From contig KL197733.1 of assembly GCA_000697665.1 (NCBI GenBank), positions 294,333 through 358,332 of the forward strand: a DNA stretch of 64,000 nucleotides, given 5' to 3'. Each line of letters starts with the position of its first letter. Position 1 is the stretch's first letter. Source of the stretch: Jaapia argillacea MUCL 33604. Its lineage: Eukaryota > Basidiomycota > Agaricomycetes > Jaapiales > Jaapiaceae. The translations under genes and the position numbers were made by a program. Of the stretch, positions 37,801 through 48,516 are shown piece by piece. The notes under the pieces were generated by a model that ran no database searches, was not told the origin of the DNA, and worked only from the letters and a program-made list of their open reading frames with translations.

Positions 37801-39413
37801 GCATCCTTATACAAAAAGCTCTCCAAATCTTCATAATCCGAGAAGATCTCCGGACAAATGAAGTTCAGCAGGGCAAACAACTCCTTCATATTATTCTGCA
37901 GTGGTGTCCCGGTAATCAACATCCTACCTCTCGAAATGAAACTTCTAACGATCTGCGCCAAGATCGAGTCAACGTTCTTGATACGATGTGCCTCGTCAAT
38001 GACGATATATTCGAAGGAAAGTTTCTTGAGAGCAGTTTTTTCGATGAGGCAGATTTCGTAGGAGGTGATTAAGACTTCAAAGTCGATGGGGAGGATTCGT
38101 GAGTTGATGAGGTCTAAACGCTCGTCTTTGGTACCAGTGAGAAGGACTGTAGAGACGCCTGGTGTCCATTTTTCGAATTCACGAGCCCAGTTTTGGAGAG
38201 TAGATTTAGGGACGACGATCAAGTGAGGACCGGGGGTATTTTTGTTGTGCTTGAGGTAGGAAAGGAATGAGATCGTCTGAAGCGTCTTCCCCAGACCCTG
38301 TAAGATGGGAGGTCAACACGATGATCGGCTCGAGTGAGATATACGAGAGAACTGACCATCTCGTCGGCGAGAATACCGTTGAGACCATTGTGATGCAAAG
38401 AGACCATCCAGTTGAGACCTTGCAGTTGGTAGGGCCTCATTTGTCCGTGAATAACTAGAATAGGATTAGGGCGATAGGCCAGGGACGAGTAAGAGGAGAG
38501 CTTACACCCAGGAGACTCCTCGAAAACGAAAGGTTGATCATCCTCGTCCTCAGCTGCTACCGTGCTGCCTTTGAGCATTTCCTCATCTTCCTCCTTTTCG
38601 GATTTGCGATGGCGAGCGCTGTTATCACTAACAACGAAATATTGGCCAAAAGGCGCAAACAAGATGCCACAAAGGACTCACACTGCCTTTTTCCTCCCCC
38701 GACCCTTCGGCTTAGGTTGGGCGTCTAATAGCGCAGCATATTGAGGATCACGAGCTTTCTGCAACCAGGTGTTAGGAGACATGATCTGAGCCGGGGATAT
38801 GGGGATATGAGAAGCCGACCTTCATATCGACAAAGTGGCGGAACAGCTCGGTTTGGCCCAGAAGGTAAGAGTATCGTTTCACCGCGTCCGAGATCTACGA
38901 GTGATGAGCGTCATGACATTACCAAGTCAACAAACTATCCACCTTCGCTTTGTCCATCTCCTGCCGCTTCACTTTCAACTTCCCCTCTTCCGCCTTCCGC
39001 TTCTCTTTCTTTTGATGGCGGTGATGAGAGTGTTCTATCTTGGAAGACGATGGCGCATTCGCATCCTTCGACGAGAAAATCGCGTCAATAAAGACGTCGG
39101 GTCGAAAGGGGTGCAGGAATGACACAAACCTCCATCTCGACGTCACTCTGTAACTCGTCCTCTTCCTCCTCCTTGCTGGAGACGCCATCATCTCCTGCAT
39201 ACTCGCTCTCTCCATCTGCCCCTTCACTTTGCTAGATAAAAGGAGTCAGTGCATCACTTGAAAGAAAGCAATACAGCACTGACTTGACGCGAAACAATGT
39301 TGCTGGGGACCACGTCGCTTAAAACATCCTCGTCCATTGGTGTTGGCTTGCTCTATCATCGAGAGACGGTTAGATCTAAGTTTTGTGGGAGAAGGGCAGC
39401 GACTCACGCTCAT
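34815..39413 (-). CDS. ISW1: ISWI-family chromatin-remodelling ATPase
   Basis: The gene has about fifteen or more short introns. Acidic N-terminal exons ([18 protein letters not shown]) lead into the SNF2 core: [37 protein letters not shown] (an intron splits the Walker A region), [10 protein letters not shown] and [20 protein letters not shown]. The helicase C lobe follows: [31 protein letters not shown] and [19 protein letters not shown]. The C-terminal part carries HAND, SANT and SLIDE regions (FKETMRAGP, then [17 protein letters not shown] and [19 protein letters not shown]) and ends in a lysine run. ISWI enzymes slide and space nucleosomes. I place the start at 39413 ([11 protein letters not shown] after a first exon with only six coding bases); an internal ATG at 39337 is the alternative. 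ISW1 versus ISW2 cannot be decided by eye. Confidence 0.92.
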
Positions 39414-39555
39414 CGTGACGAACGGCGACGAGGGATTGTTTTCCGTGTGGTGCGTGAACAAGACAAGTAATACGTGTGACCGGCGCGTGACATTGTGGTT
39501 GCTTGCCATTTCACCAAGTTACTTAGCGTTAGCGACGACAAAATCGCCAACCATC
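39414..39555. promoter_or_regulatory. short divergent promoter, ISWI and F-box
   Basis: Only about 140 bp separates the inferred ISWI start and the start of the divergently transcribed F-box gene, so the two probably share a bidirectional promoter. Confidence 0.5.
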
Positions 39556-40743
39556 ATGGTGCCCCCACAGTCTGCATTGATGTGCTTACCATCGGAGCTG
39601 CTAGATGTGATTATTGATTTCGTCGACGATTCACCGGATATTCTGTCCCTGGTGCTGACTTGTCGATCTTTCGCTAATCGACTTATCCCCTCTGTTCTCG
39701 AATATCGAGAAATCACCACCTCCATCCATTGTGAGGCCCTCTGGAGACATCTTGTCGAAAATGCATTTCTTGCACGAAATATCAGATATCTCGGGATCTG
39801 GCCAATCTTAGAAACGACCCCTCGAATTCCTCGAGCTGTCAGTGGGAGAGATGGATCCAGCAGTGGCCGGATTGCATCTGTCGTATCTCTTATGCTGGGA
39901 TTGCTGCAGCAAATGCCCGGCCTTCGTAAGTTTTACTGCAAATTTCCCAAAGAGTATCTTGGTCCCCTCGGCTTCAATCCGGTTTTCTCGGTTCTCCACC
40001 ACGGACTATGGAGCCTCCAGGTCGACTATTGGACACAGACGGGATCACCTCATCGGATCCAAAAAAGCCAACTCGCAGGTATCTAGATCTTTGTCGTCGC
40101 CGACCAACTATTCGCTAACTTCTTTGCAAAGCTCCGTATTATGAGAAACATCGAGCACTTTTCCTATCGACTCTTTTCCTACTGCAGAGTAACCCCCATC
40201 CTATGCATATTTAAATTCATGTCCCATAACCCACAACTCCAAGTCGTCGACCCCACATTTAGCTGTGCCTCACTGTCTGGCTCCGAAGGCCTTGGCCGAA
40301 TCCACCTACCTCTCTTACACACGTTCACAATCGTTAGTTGCCGCTTGTCTCCGACCGCCATCCTCTCCTTTCTACATCGCAATCCCACTATACAAGTCCT
40401 TGCCATCGACATACGCTTTTACCAGCCGCCAGTCTTGTTCGGTCTGATTATAGGGACCCTGCCCAATTTACACACGTTCATTTGCAGCCGCAACGGCACT
40501 TGGCTTTACATTTGTTCGGCAACACCTCCTTTGAGGCACCTGCAGAGACTTGGGATCAATAACTTTGATGAGGAGAATGAGAGCGACACTGCTGCTCTAC
40601 TTGCCGTTTCAGAAACATTGGAGAGTATCACTGTAGATCCGGATGACGAAGTCGACCTGGTGGCCGAAAGGACGTCTGTTGGAAGATGGGCTCGGGAGGT
40701 ATTGCCTCACGTTCGTGTATCGCTTCTTCGCCCAAGTCGATGA
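39556..40743 (+). CDS. F-box protein, subfamily 4 (copy 1), exon join uncertain
   Basis: The N-terminal part reads MCLPSELLDVIIDFVDDSPD followed by LTCRSFANRLIPSVLEYREI. The C-terminal part (40132-40743) has MRNIEHFSYRLF, LPLLHTFTIV, RNPTIQVLAIDI and LLAVSETLESI. The paralogue at 59897-61123 has the same two blocks joined by a phase 0 intron. Here the equivalent donor (CAG|GTATCT at 40079) would join exon 1 in phase 1 to a phase 0 acceptor at 40132 and shift the frame. Using the GTCGAC donor at 40021 keeps frame but drops 19 codons. Either an unusual donor is used, or the gene carries a one-base change, perhaps in the A run near 40061-40066. Function is as for other F-box adaptors. Confidence 0.65.
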
Positions 40744-41403
40744 GTGGGAGGTTTTTCAAACTGCTGTGCTTCATAATCAATGACCTTTGCTAGTCTAGTT
40801 AGCCAATGCGATCCCTTAAGTAACTCCGTTCATCCAGGAACAGGAACCTACAGGAACATCTCACCGTGCATCTCTTCCCACTCATCGATCCTAAACGGGG
40901 CCGTCCACGCCCTTCAATGCCGACAAACTACTGGCTTGATCCAGAATATTTCCGTACGCTCGAGATTCCTCACAATATCCCCCCTCTGCTGCCCGTAAGC
41001 ACAGCCATGTACAGAATCATTTGTATTTCCGAATTTGCGGAAAGTCATTCCCACTCCGCTTCCCCTGGACCGATCATGCAAGGGGTTTGGAGGAAACCCT
41101 TGGGCCTTCGGAAATGGTGGGTGATCCAATGTCGAAGATCTCACCGCGGCACTGGCATCACCCCTGGGCCTGAATCCTCGCATCAGTTCCTTATCCCGAG
41201 CCCGAAGCGACCACGTCGGATACTATAGAACCACGGAGACGAGACAGTACCGTCTGCTTCTCAATCTATCCCGAACTGGGTCTGCAGCAGGAATATAAGT
41301 CGCTACGGAAGGGGTTGACCGTCTTCAACCAACCAACCAACCCAGTTCCCAAACGACTCACTCCACCAAACTCGCACTCAGTTTTGCTACCCCTCACTGC
41401 AGG
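40744..41403. promoter_or_regulatory. upstream region of the second family U copy
   Basis: The proximal 230 bases resemble the family U promoter at 26638-26860 (minus strand), including CTTCTCAATCTATCC and GCAGCAGGAATATAA. Further left (about 40940-41030) similarity is weak. Short open frames here have no recognised product. Confidence 0.5.
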
Positions 41404-42464
41404 ATGTCGATCAATAGGACTCTGACTTTCAACTGGACCGGTGTGACCAAGGTCGGGGAGGTCAATGGCTACTGATAGCGATATCACTAATTTGCCGTCA
41501 TATTGTGCAGAAAGTCGACATCGTCTTGTGCTTCACCCCGCTGCCCAATCCAAAGCTTGGCATTGAGCAGAATCCAGTTGCTTGGTTTTTAAGCTTGCTG
41601 TGAATAAAAACCACATTGTCGTCCTGATAACCCTATAGGCATGTGATCACCCCGCAGACCGGAGGTAAGCAGTTCTTTGTGGAACTCTACTCTTACGGCT
41701 CACGACGCGTCAATGTGGAACAGATGGCGGAGGATCCACCACCATACAGTATGCCAGTCATGCTGGATTAGGGAATGACGAAATTGTATGGTTTCAACTG
41801 ACCTCTCGATAGCTTTGCTGCGCGCCAACTCTGTTTTTCCAGTGCCATGATAACATCGTGGGCAGTCCCATCAAGGTTGATATGAACGTTTGTGTCTCCA
41901 CGTTCTGCTGGTTCTCTGACCGCTCTCGATTTGATTGACCGTGGTTACTCTGTAGGGCAGTCAAAAGTCAATGTGGCTGGTGACACCTTGTGGGAGGCCC
42001 CCGGCGTTATAAATGCTTCCTTGGGCAGGACCGTTGGGTAAGATGGTCATATGGCGAACTATATCAAGTTTGGCTTCTGACGAAATCCTCGATATAGCCC
42101 AAGTATGTTCGTCGAGCCTAAGTTCCAACCCGTATTGAAAGCCTACGTCAACTTGGGTGATCAGAGTGCGACCCGAGTTATCATTCTGTCTCACAAGCAC
42201 ACTTTCTAACATCCGATTGAAGAGAACCAGTTCCTTTCCACCGATATCGCGAGTGAAGCCATCTGGGGTCAAGACCTCTCTGTCTTGAAGGGTACGAATC
42301 TCCAATAGTATGGGTCTTTGAGTCCGAGATGACCTTTACTACCCAGAGCATTCATCTTGGGATATCATCGAGACACCCCAGGCTTGTTGTACTCTTCTCG
42401 TTTCAATATGGTCTACTGACATGCATTTTAGCAGGGTTACGAGATCAAACCCGCTGTCGAGTAA
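41404..42464 (+). pseudogene. family U paralogue, shortened and probably decaying
   Basis: This is a second copy of the gene at 25405-26637, on the opposite strand. It starts MSINRTLTFNWTGVTK and continues VDIVLCFTPLPNPKLGIEQN, AGLGNDEI, CHDNIVGSPIKVDM, GQSKVNVAGDTLWEAPG and FVEPKFQPVLKAYVNLGDQ. It ends GYEIKPAVE at 42464. A block of about 45 codons and the intron between SLG and TVG are missing compared with the first copy. Several splice donors are weak (GTTTTT, GC). A spliced frame can still be traced, so it may yield a shorter protein, but the deletion and poor sites point to decay. Its 3' flank is duplicated with it. Confidence 0.6.
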
Positions 42465-42659
42465 TTTCTAGCGGATCCGCCTCCAATCACCCATTGACCG
42501 ACCTCCATCCCAGCTGAAACCCATCTCTTGGTTTTGGTGTTTCGGGTGTCCGCGGTTGTTGTGCACTTAGCTTTCCAATGGTTTCGTCAACCTCTCCGAA
42601 TTTCTGAATCGTTTTATGAGTTCTGTTTATACCCGAAATGAACCATGTTCTACCTATCG
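42465..42659. repeat. inverted copy of the 25.3-25.4 kb intergenic DNA
   Basis: On the minus strand this stretch matches the convergent intergenic DNA between F-box array member 3 and family U. The F-box 3' coding half expected here is absent, so the F-box remnant to the right abuts flank-like DNA. Confidence 0.55.
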
Positions 42660-42945
42660 TGTGACCATTTAGCATGTCTAGTGGGAGAGTCTCCTTGCGA
42701 TAAGGCAATCTAGGAATCTCCCAACTTTTCCAGACCAGATTCAGAAAAATCAACCGACGGAAGAATGGAGCGATAACGGATGGGGTCGGAAGGAAATGGA
42801 ACAGATGCAAAACAAGTGGATATGGGTGGGAGTGTAAAGGGTGGACGGTGTGTGGCGGTGCGTGAATGCTTGGTACACTAATCGTCAGGAGGTAAAAGCC
42901 GACGAGTGGGCGTAGAAGACGTAGAGATAGTGTGAGTCAGAGGGG
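42660..42945 (-). pseudogene. 5' remnant of a subfamily 3 F-box gene
   Basis: The minus strand aligns with the first 80 or so codons of F-box array member 3 plus its leader. Shared strings include GACCCCATCCGTTA, GATTCCTAGATTGCCTTATCG (member 3 reads GATTTCTGGATTGCCTTATCG) and CACACACCGTC. The region equivalent to the ATG reads TCTACG, so the start is lost, and the frame is interrupted. The second half of the gene is missing. It lies convergent to the shortened family U copy, the same arrangement as member 3 and the intact family U gene. Confidence 0.7.
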
Positions 42946-43369
42946 CGGATGTAGATTTTGGGGCATGAGTGGAAGTCGTGCGTGGATGATCGAAAGTCAT
43001 TTTGCAACGTTCCACTTCTACCTCCTGGTCAAACAGGAATGACTTTCCAAGCCAATGAATAAGAGGTGAAATTATGTGAAGATAGACAGACCATGCGACG
43101 AGATGTTGAGTGGCGTCGATAGCAGCACCGGAACAGGAGTTGAAAGGAAGAATAATCTTGACATTCTTCACTGGGAAACGGTGGGCCGACTAGTCGAGGA
43201 GGAGGGAGAAGGATGTTCATACTTGGATTAGGCCGAACCAATTGATGTTGATGGTCTTGGAGGACGTTGTGGTCAATCAATGCACGAAACAAGGATCGCA
43301 GCCGAGGGTAGTCAACCGGTCACGCATGCGCAGGAGATACACTGGCAATCAATCATTTTGTCGTCGACG
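42946..43369. other. former F-box upstream DNA, nothing assignable
   Basis: This stretch lies between the F-box 5' remnant and the copy of family U upstream DNA. In the ancestral unit it would have been the divergent promoter region. No coding frame is supported. Confidence 0.35.
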
Positions 43370-43900
43370 TCGTAAAGCTGGTGGCAATAGAACCAAGATC
43401 ATACGAACGAGGACAAGACCGACCGACAAGGACACCCTGAAGCTCCAACTGGCAAGCATTGCAAACTCAGTGAAGCGGGAATGTCCTTCGGGTGACCGTC
43501 AGCTGAGCAAAATTAAAAAGTGGACTTGATCTCCTTGACTTATGTCAAGGGAAATTTGGCATCCTGGGGTCAATCTACTTCGTCTACACCTAACTCTGCG
43601 ACACAGTGGATGGGTCTTCACACCTCCTCGATAAGATGTCCGTCTAGGGTTGGGGAGTATGGTCGTCTAGTAGAGTGATGACTATCGATTCCGCATTCAC
43701 GTGGATGGCAGGTTACTTATGGCAGTGCTGCCAAAACCCTCGTATCGTTGGTTCCTGGTCAGTGTCAAGTCCCCCTGGGCCCATGATTGCAACTCCCCCT
43801 TCGAAAATCCGAGTCTCACATTCCATTAATATTGTTCGCATTCATTCCATAAGCTCGAGATTTCTTGCGATTGTATATCTCTCCCCGCCACCCGCTGAGT
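43370..43900 (+). repeat. orphan copy of the family U distal upstream region
   Basis: The plus strand here matches the minus strand at about 27440-26860. Common strings include GTGAAGCGGGAA, CACCTAACTCTGC, GATTCCGCATTCACGTGGA, CATTCATTCCATAAG and ATATCTCTCCCC. No family U coding sequence follows. Instead, a glycosyltransferase gene starts 640 bases further on in the same orientation. It is the third copy of this upstream DNA, counting the weaker match before 41404. Confidence 0.65.
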
Positions 43901-44540
43901 TTCGGCACTGCGATCAGGTTGGACTCGAACTGTCATTCGCAATTGGCTTATTTAAGTATGTACAGTGTGCATACTTTTCCAGGTTACTTGTACTTTACAT
44001 GCACCTTATTTCTGCACACATATTTACTGTCATCAGCCGGTCGTCTGTACACTCAAATTCATTTTCTCTCCTGCGGGTGGCAACATCACTCTAATAAAAT
44101 TCTGAGGAGACAGAACGTCCGTAGCATATACGAAGACCTATCCTACAAAACAAAGAGGGGAAAAAATGGAATATTGATTCGTGCACAGACGAAAATGGTG
44201 GTGTACAGAGGACCGGGCCGGCAATTTGCGAAAATGCCCCCTGCTCACAACCACGATTCCCCACCAGCAGCAACATCTGTGGGCTTGTCTCCTTAGTGAA
44301 ATATGTTCCTTACATGTAGATGAACAATGTTGGAGAAATTTAGATACAAAAATTCCAACCAGAGCTGGCTACAAGGTGGATACAAGAGTGTACGGAGGAC
44401 ACGTGGTGTACGAAGGACCGGGTGATGACAGTAGCCTTGATTTAAATATGCAGGCTGGGTCAATCGACCATCTTTCGAGTACACAGTTCAAGGCCATCTT
44501 CCTCCCCAAAGGCTGTTCTGTCTCTGCCGAACCTCGCGAA
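43901..44540. other. upstream DNA of the glycosyltransferase gene
   Basis: About 0.64 kb is open in one frame from 44181 into the glycosyltransferase. The composition before 44541 is not protein-like, and the first plausible ATG is 44541. It may hold the leader and core promoter. Confidence 0.4.
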
Positions 44541-46026
44541 ATGGAAGAACAGACCGTAGCACGAAACTTCTCTTCCACACTGCGGACGTCCGGTTCCCTA
44601 ACTGTGGAAAGCCACCTCAGCTGCACTACTTCCCAGCAGAGGCTTCGCGGATCTGCCTCTCAACCCAGTCTCCACACAAATCGTGGCGGAATGGGACCAG
44701 AACACCCACTTGGTGCCACCGCAAAGGAAGAAATAGCAAGACCCACAAGTCCGAGTCTGCTTGGCTCAATGTTCTCAAGTTGCAGGCCCTCAGAAACTCG
44801 CTCTGTTCCATTCTGTTGGCTTCGGTGGATCTGTCTTGTCTACTGCGGCATATGCATTATCTCCTTCACTGCGCATCTTTGGCATATGGCTCTATGGATA
44901 GCTCCTCTTAGTGATGGTAGATTCACATCCGGACCCCTCCGCCCGGCGTTGACTGACTCAAATCCACCAACTTCGCCAGACGCAAGCCAGCCTGTATCCA
45001 ACAAGGTGAACCGTTCGGCGTTTTTACCAGCCCCACCCTTTTCTCGTCTATCCTCTTTGGGTTTTCAAACCAAGTCGTTCCACCCATTTGTTGTCGAAGG
45101 CACCAACAAGACTGCTTTGGTTTCCGCTTGCATTTGGTCTTCCCACCTTGATATCGAACTTCTTTCAGCTTGGGCATCTCGCTGGGAAGGTACGCCAACA
45201 ACTTTGGTCCTAAGTGGAAAGCACCCACCCCTGTTTCAGGCCCGATTTCTCTGCTGATAGTGAACAAGCACCCCTCATCAACGCTCGAAAATGCAGCTTT
45301 ATCACGAAATATCTCCAAAATCACATCCTCCAATGAGCCTTGGCGTTCCTCTCTATCGATCCATCTCTTAAACATCGCGACCAATACCCAAGATCACCCC
45401 AACGCATATATCAACCTTGCAAGGCTCTTCGCCCGATCGTCCCATGTTCTTCTCTTCCCAGACGATCTCTCCACCCTTCCACCCGTATCAGCCGTTTCCT
45501 TAGCCGCTGCTAACTCAACTATCTTCCTTACTTCCAAACCTGCCCACCCCGGTTTTCCGTTCCTTCCGCTCACTCCCATCATGCTCCATCGAGGAGATAA
45601 TATCTGGTGTACGGAACGCTTTCTGTCTGGCTCGCGCATCCTCGATTGGGAAGAATGTCTCTGGCAAGTCTGGCTGCAAACCCTTGGTTCTCTACAAAGT
45701 GCGCCAGCATCCACGGAACGAAGCACCACAGCTCTTGACTTTAAGCTTCCACCCATCATGGTAAGACGAGTGTATGATGTTTTGGCGATGCCCTAATATT
45801 ACGACGCAGGCCAAAATCCATAGTCGATTGAGTTCCAAGTTCAGGGCAGAGACCTGCGTGTTGGTCATGAAGCAATTCATGACGAAACATGCTGTGAGGT
45901 CCGCAAGTCGAGGACAGAAGCAATGGCTGAGGAATGCTTGCAAGGATGTGAGTCAGATTTGCTTTCCAAATGACATTAGCCCTCATTTACACCCAGGTTT
46001 TATCATGGGCACCGGATTTGCTATAG
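44541..46026 (+). CDS. LARGE-like glycosyltransferase (GT49), type II membrane protein
   Basis: Four exons (44541-45189, 45240-45760, 45810-45947, 45997-46026) encode 445 residues with all joins in frame. A hydrophobic segment near residues 92-115 (WICLVYCGICIISFTAHLW), after a polar N-terminus, suggests a Golgi signal anchor. The luminal part has ALVSACIWSSHLDIELLSAW, INLARLFARSSHVLLFPDDL (with an acidic pair in the DxD position) and RGDNIWCTERFLSG followed by LDWEECLWQVWL. These match the fungal glycosyl-transferase-for-dystroglycan family (PF13896, GT49). The animal relatives add sugars to matriglycan; the fungal acceptor is unknown. The start is the ATG giving the shortest sensible N-terminus. 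It converges on the DUF2235 gene. Confidence 0.8.
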
Positions 46027-46284
46027 GATGGGAGTTGGGTTGGCCGGTTCCAGAGGATATCACTAGTGAAACTCGCTGTTCAAAGTACGGGGGTAGACGG
46101 TTTATTATGGTCGAAGGCTCCACTTGCGTGTCGCCATTTTCAATACTCAGTCACCCAGTAGAATAACTAGGCATCCCTATGATTGTGTTACGATAATAGC
46201 ATGATATATTGTGTAGAACGCTTCAACTATCACTCGGAGGGAATAATTCAGACGAACAAACGAATCACTCATAGCGGTAGACAC

Positions 46285-48516
46285 CTACTCATCGACCCAA
46301 ACGATTCGCTTTTCTTTCATCCACTCCTGATGCCTGAGGCTAGATGGACCACCAGAACCTTCGAAGTCTGGTTGAATCCTCGGCACGTAGGTCTCCTTCT
46401 GCCCGTTACCATCCAAGGCTTCCAGTCGAGTCTTAACGGACCGATGGATGTGCAATTCTCCCCCCCCATTCGAATTTATGACGTGTCGCAATATAATTCG
46501 TCCTTGGCCCTTGTTAGCACTGCAAGAAAACTCGAGATTAAAATTTATCGATATCGATGAGGAGTGTGTGTGTGCTCACAATCCTTTCGTCTTCATCTTC
46601 GGAGGGTCATTCGCGTATTTGATCGGTTTCTGCACAAGATGCCGAATAGGCGTCATTTCCAAAATCCACCACACCCTTCTCAACTCCAACTGGTCATAGA
46701 TCGGTGAAAGCGCATCGTTCAATTCTTCAACCTCCTCCGGCAACTTCGTCCATTCGGACTTGACGGGAGATGTGATGGCTGCGCTGCAATTACTTGGACA
46801 TGGAGAAGGTTGCTTTGAAATCACTTGGAGACTATCGGATGGTCCGGGGGAAAGTCGTGGAGGTAGATTTGAGGCCATATCGAGCCCAGCTCGTCGGAGT
46901 AACAGATCAGCGTCAAAAATGAGGCCAGTTTTGGCGCGGAAGCATTCACGGACCATCCATCGCAGAGGGATACGAGCAAGACTGTGGCGGGTACCATTCT
47001 TCACCGATCCACCGCCCACGTCTGTGTCTTTCAATAACCGAATTGAAGGAAAGATGGTGGCAACACTCACCACAGTGAGAGCCAGCGAAGAAAACTTCTT
47101 GGCAATCGGTCCGAGTGGTTTCCTTCTCATTTTGAAGTTGCTCGTCCTTAGTAGCCTCACTCAGTGGATCGTAATCCTCTGGCCTTAATATCTCCTTCCT
47201 GACAGTGGAGAGGTTTGAGATCTGTGGCGGCAAACCATTCCCTTGTGTCGCCGGTGGTTGAGGCTCTGTTTTTGACGGTGCTTTCTTGTAGAAGAAGGGC
47301 ATAAACTTGGTCCGATGTTCATCGAGGGACAGCGCATGACGAAAACACCGGATCCCGTTGTTTGTCCTCACGAATGGAAGTCTAGGTGTGCGCAATCCAA
47401 CAGATGCAACGGTATCCCTGCGTTGACAGATATCAAGACCGGTGGATAGAGGACAAGTGAGTCAATCGACCTACCAAACCCCAAGAAAGTCGATCTTCAC
47501 GTCTTTAGAAAATGCTTCTTTGAACATCTTACTCAGGTGAAGGCCTGTGTGATCTTCTCGCAAATACATGTCAAAAGCAAAGGGCAATTGTTCGGCGTTG
47601 CCTCTCGATAAAAGTCCCACCTAAAAGAATGAGTGCCTGGCTCCGGTGACGGGGGAAAATAAGAACCTTTTGAATCATACCAGCCAAGGCCCTGGCAGTA
47701 TATGCGCCTCGAGAGAACCCAAAGAGGCATACTTTGTCGCCAACCGTGTCTAAGGACACCTGAGATAAGCCACAGATCCTGTAGGCGCTGAGGTACTCAA
47801 CGATTTTCCATCAAGAACAGATATTCCGCTGAGATCACGGTCAACTCCGAAGAAAGAGGAGGGTGGAACGGTGTACCTCTGATGTGACTTTCAAGCGTGA
47901 ATGCCAACATTTGGTCCAGAGTCTTGTAGACTCCAGCCAAGAACCGAGACGAGGAAAAAGGAGTCCCGTGGGTACCAATTCCGGGCTTTGCTTGGGTTCT
48001 CAGTGGCGTCCTCGTCAGACAATAGTGATAGCCTACCTGATAGTACACGAGCTGTTTGTGGCGATCATCCTTCCTTAACATGGCCACCAGCTCGACGATA
48101 TTCGAATTCTATGATATACTCAAACATATGAGTACGTGACACATTCGCAAAAAGAGGTCTGTACCGACAGATTCATCAAATTGATCACCAGTTCCATCGA
48201 AACAGAGGACCAAAGTTCGTCCATGCCGCTCTTCATCTTTTGGGATCCAATTTCGCTGAGCATCCGATTCTTGCCTGACGGTCGAATTCGGGTATTCAAT
48301 TCCGTTTTGTGTCCCTGGACGGGGGTCGGGATATGGCACAGAATTGGATTTTCTGATGTCATCTTCAAGGGTAGTACTAGAGTCCTCCGCGGAATGGAGC
48401 CTTGGAGCGGTGTCGACAAATTGAACCATCACGAAGAGTGGTAGAGATACGGAGAGCAGTACCAGTGCTTGCAGCAGTGAATCGAGTACCATTGCCTTTA
48501 TATTGATCAAGCGCAT
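46285..48516 (-). CDS. DUF2235 alpha/beta-hydrolase-like protein (copy 1)
   Basis: This multi-exon gene carries the DUF2235 domain: LVLCFDGTGDQFDES, then MLRKDDRHKQLVYYQ, the nucleophile-elbow-like LFGFSRGAYTARALAGM near 47710, DVKIDFLGVW and RHALSLDEHRTKFMP. The domain also occurs in bacterial Tle1-type lipase effectors, and the serine of GFSRGA is the expected nucleophile. The fungal substrate is unknown. The second half (LARIPLRWMVRECFRAKTGL, LSPIYDQLELRRVWWILEM) ends KEKRIVWVDE at 46285. I start at the ATG at 48516, because the frame further up opens with GTG. That start gives a hydrophobic N-terminal segment (ALVLLSVSLPLFVMVQF) that copy 2 lacks. All exons traced keep frame. Confidence 0.8.
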
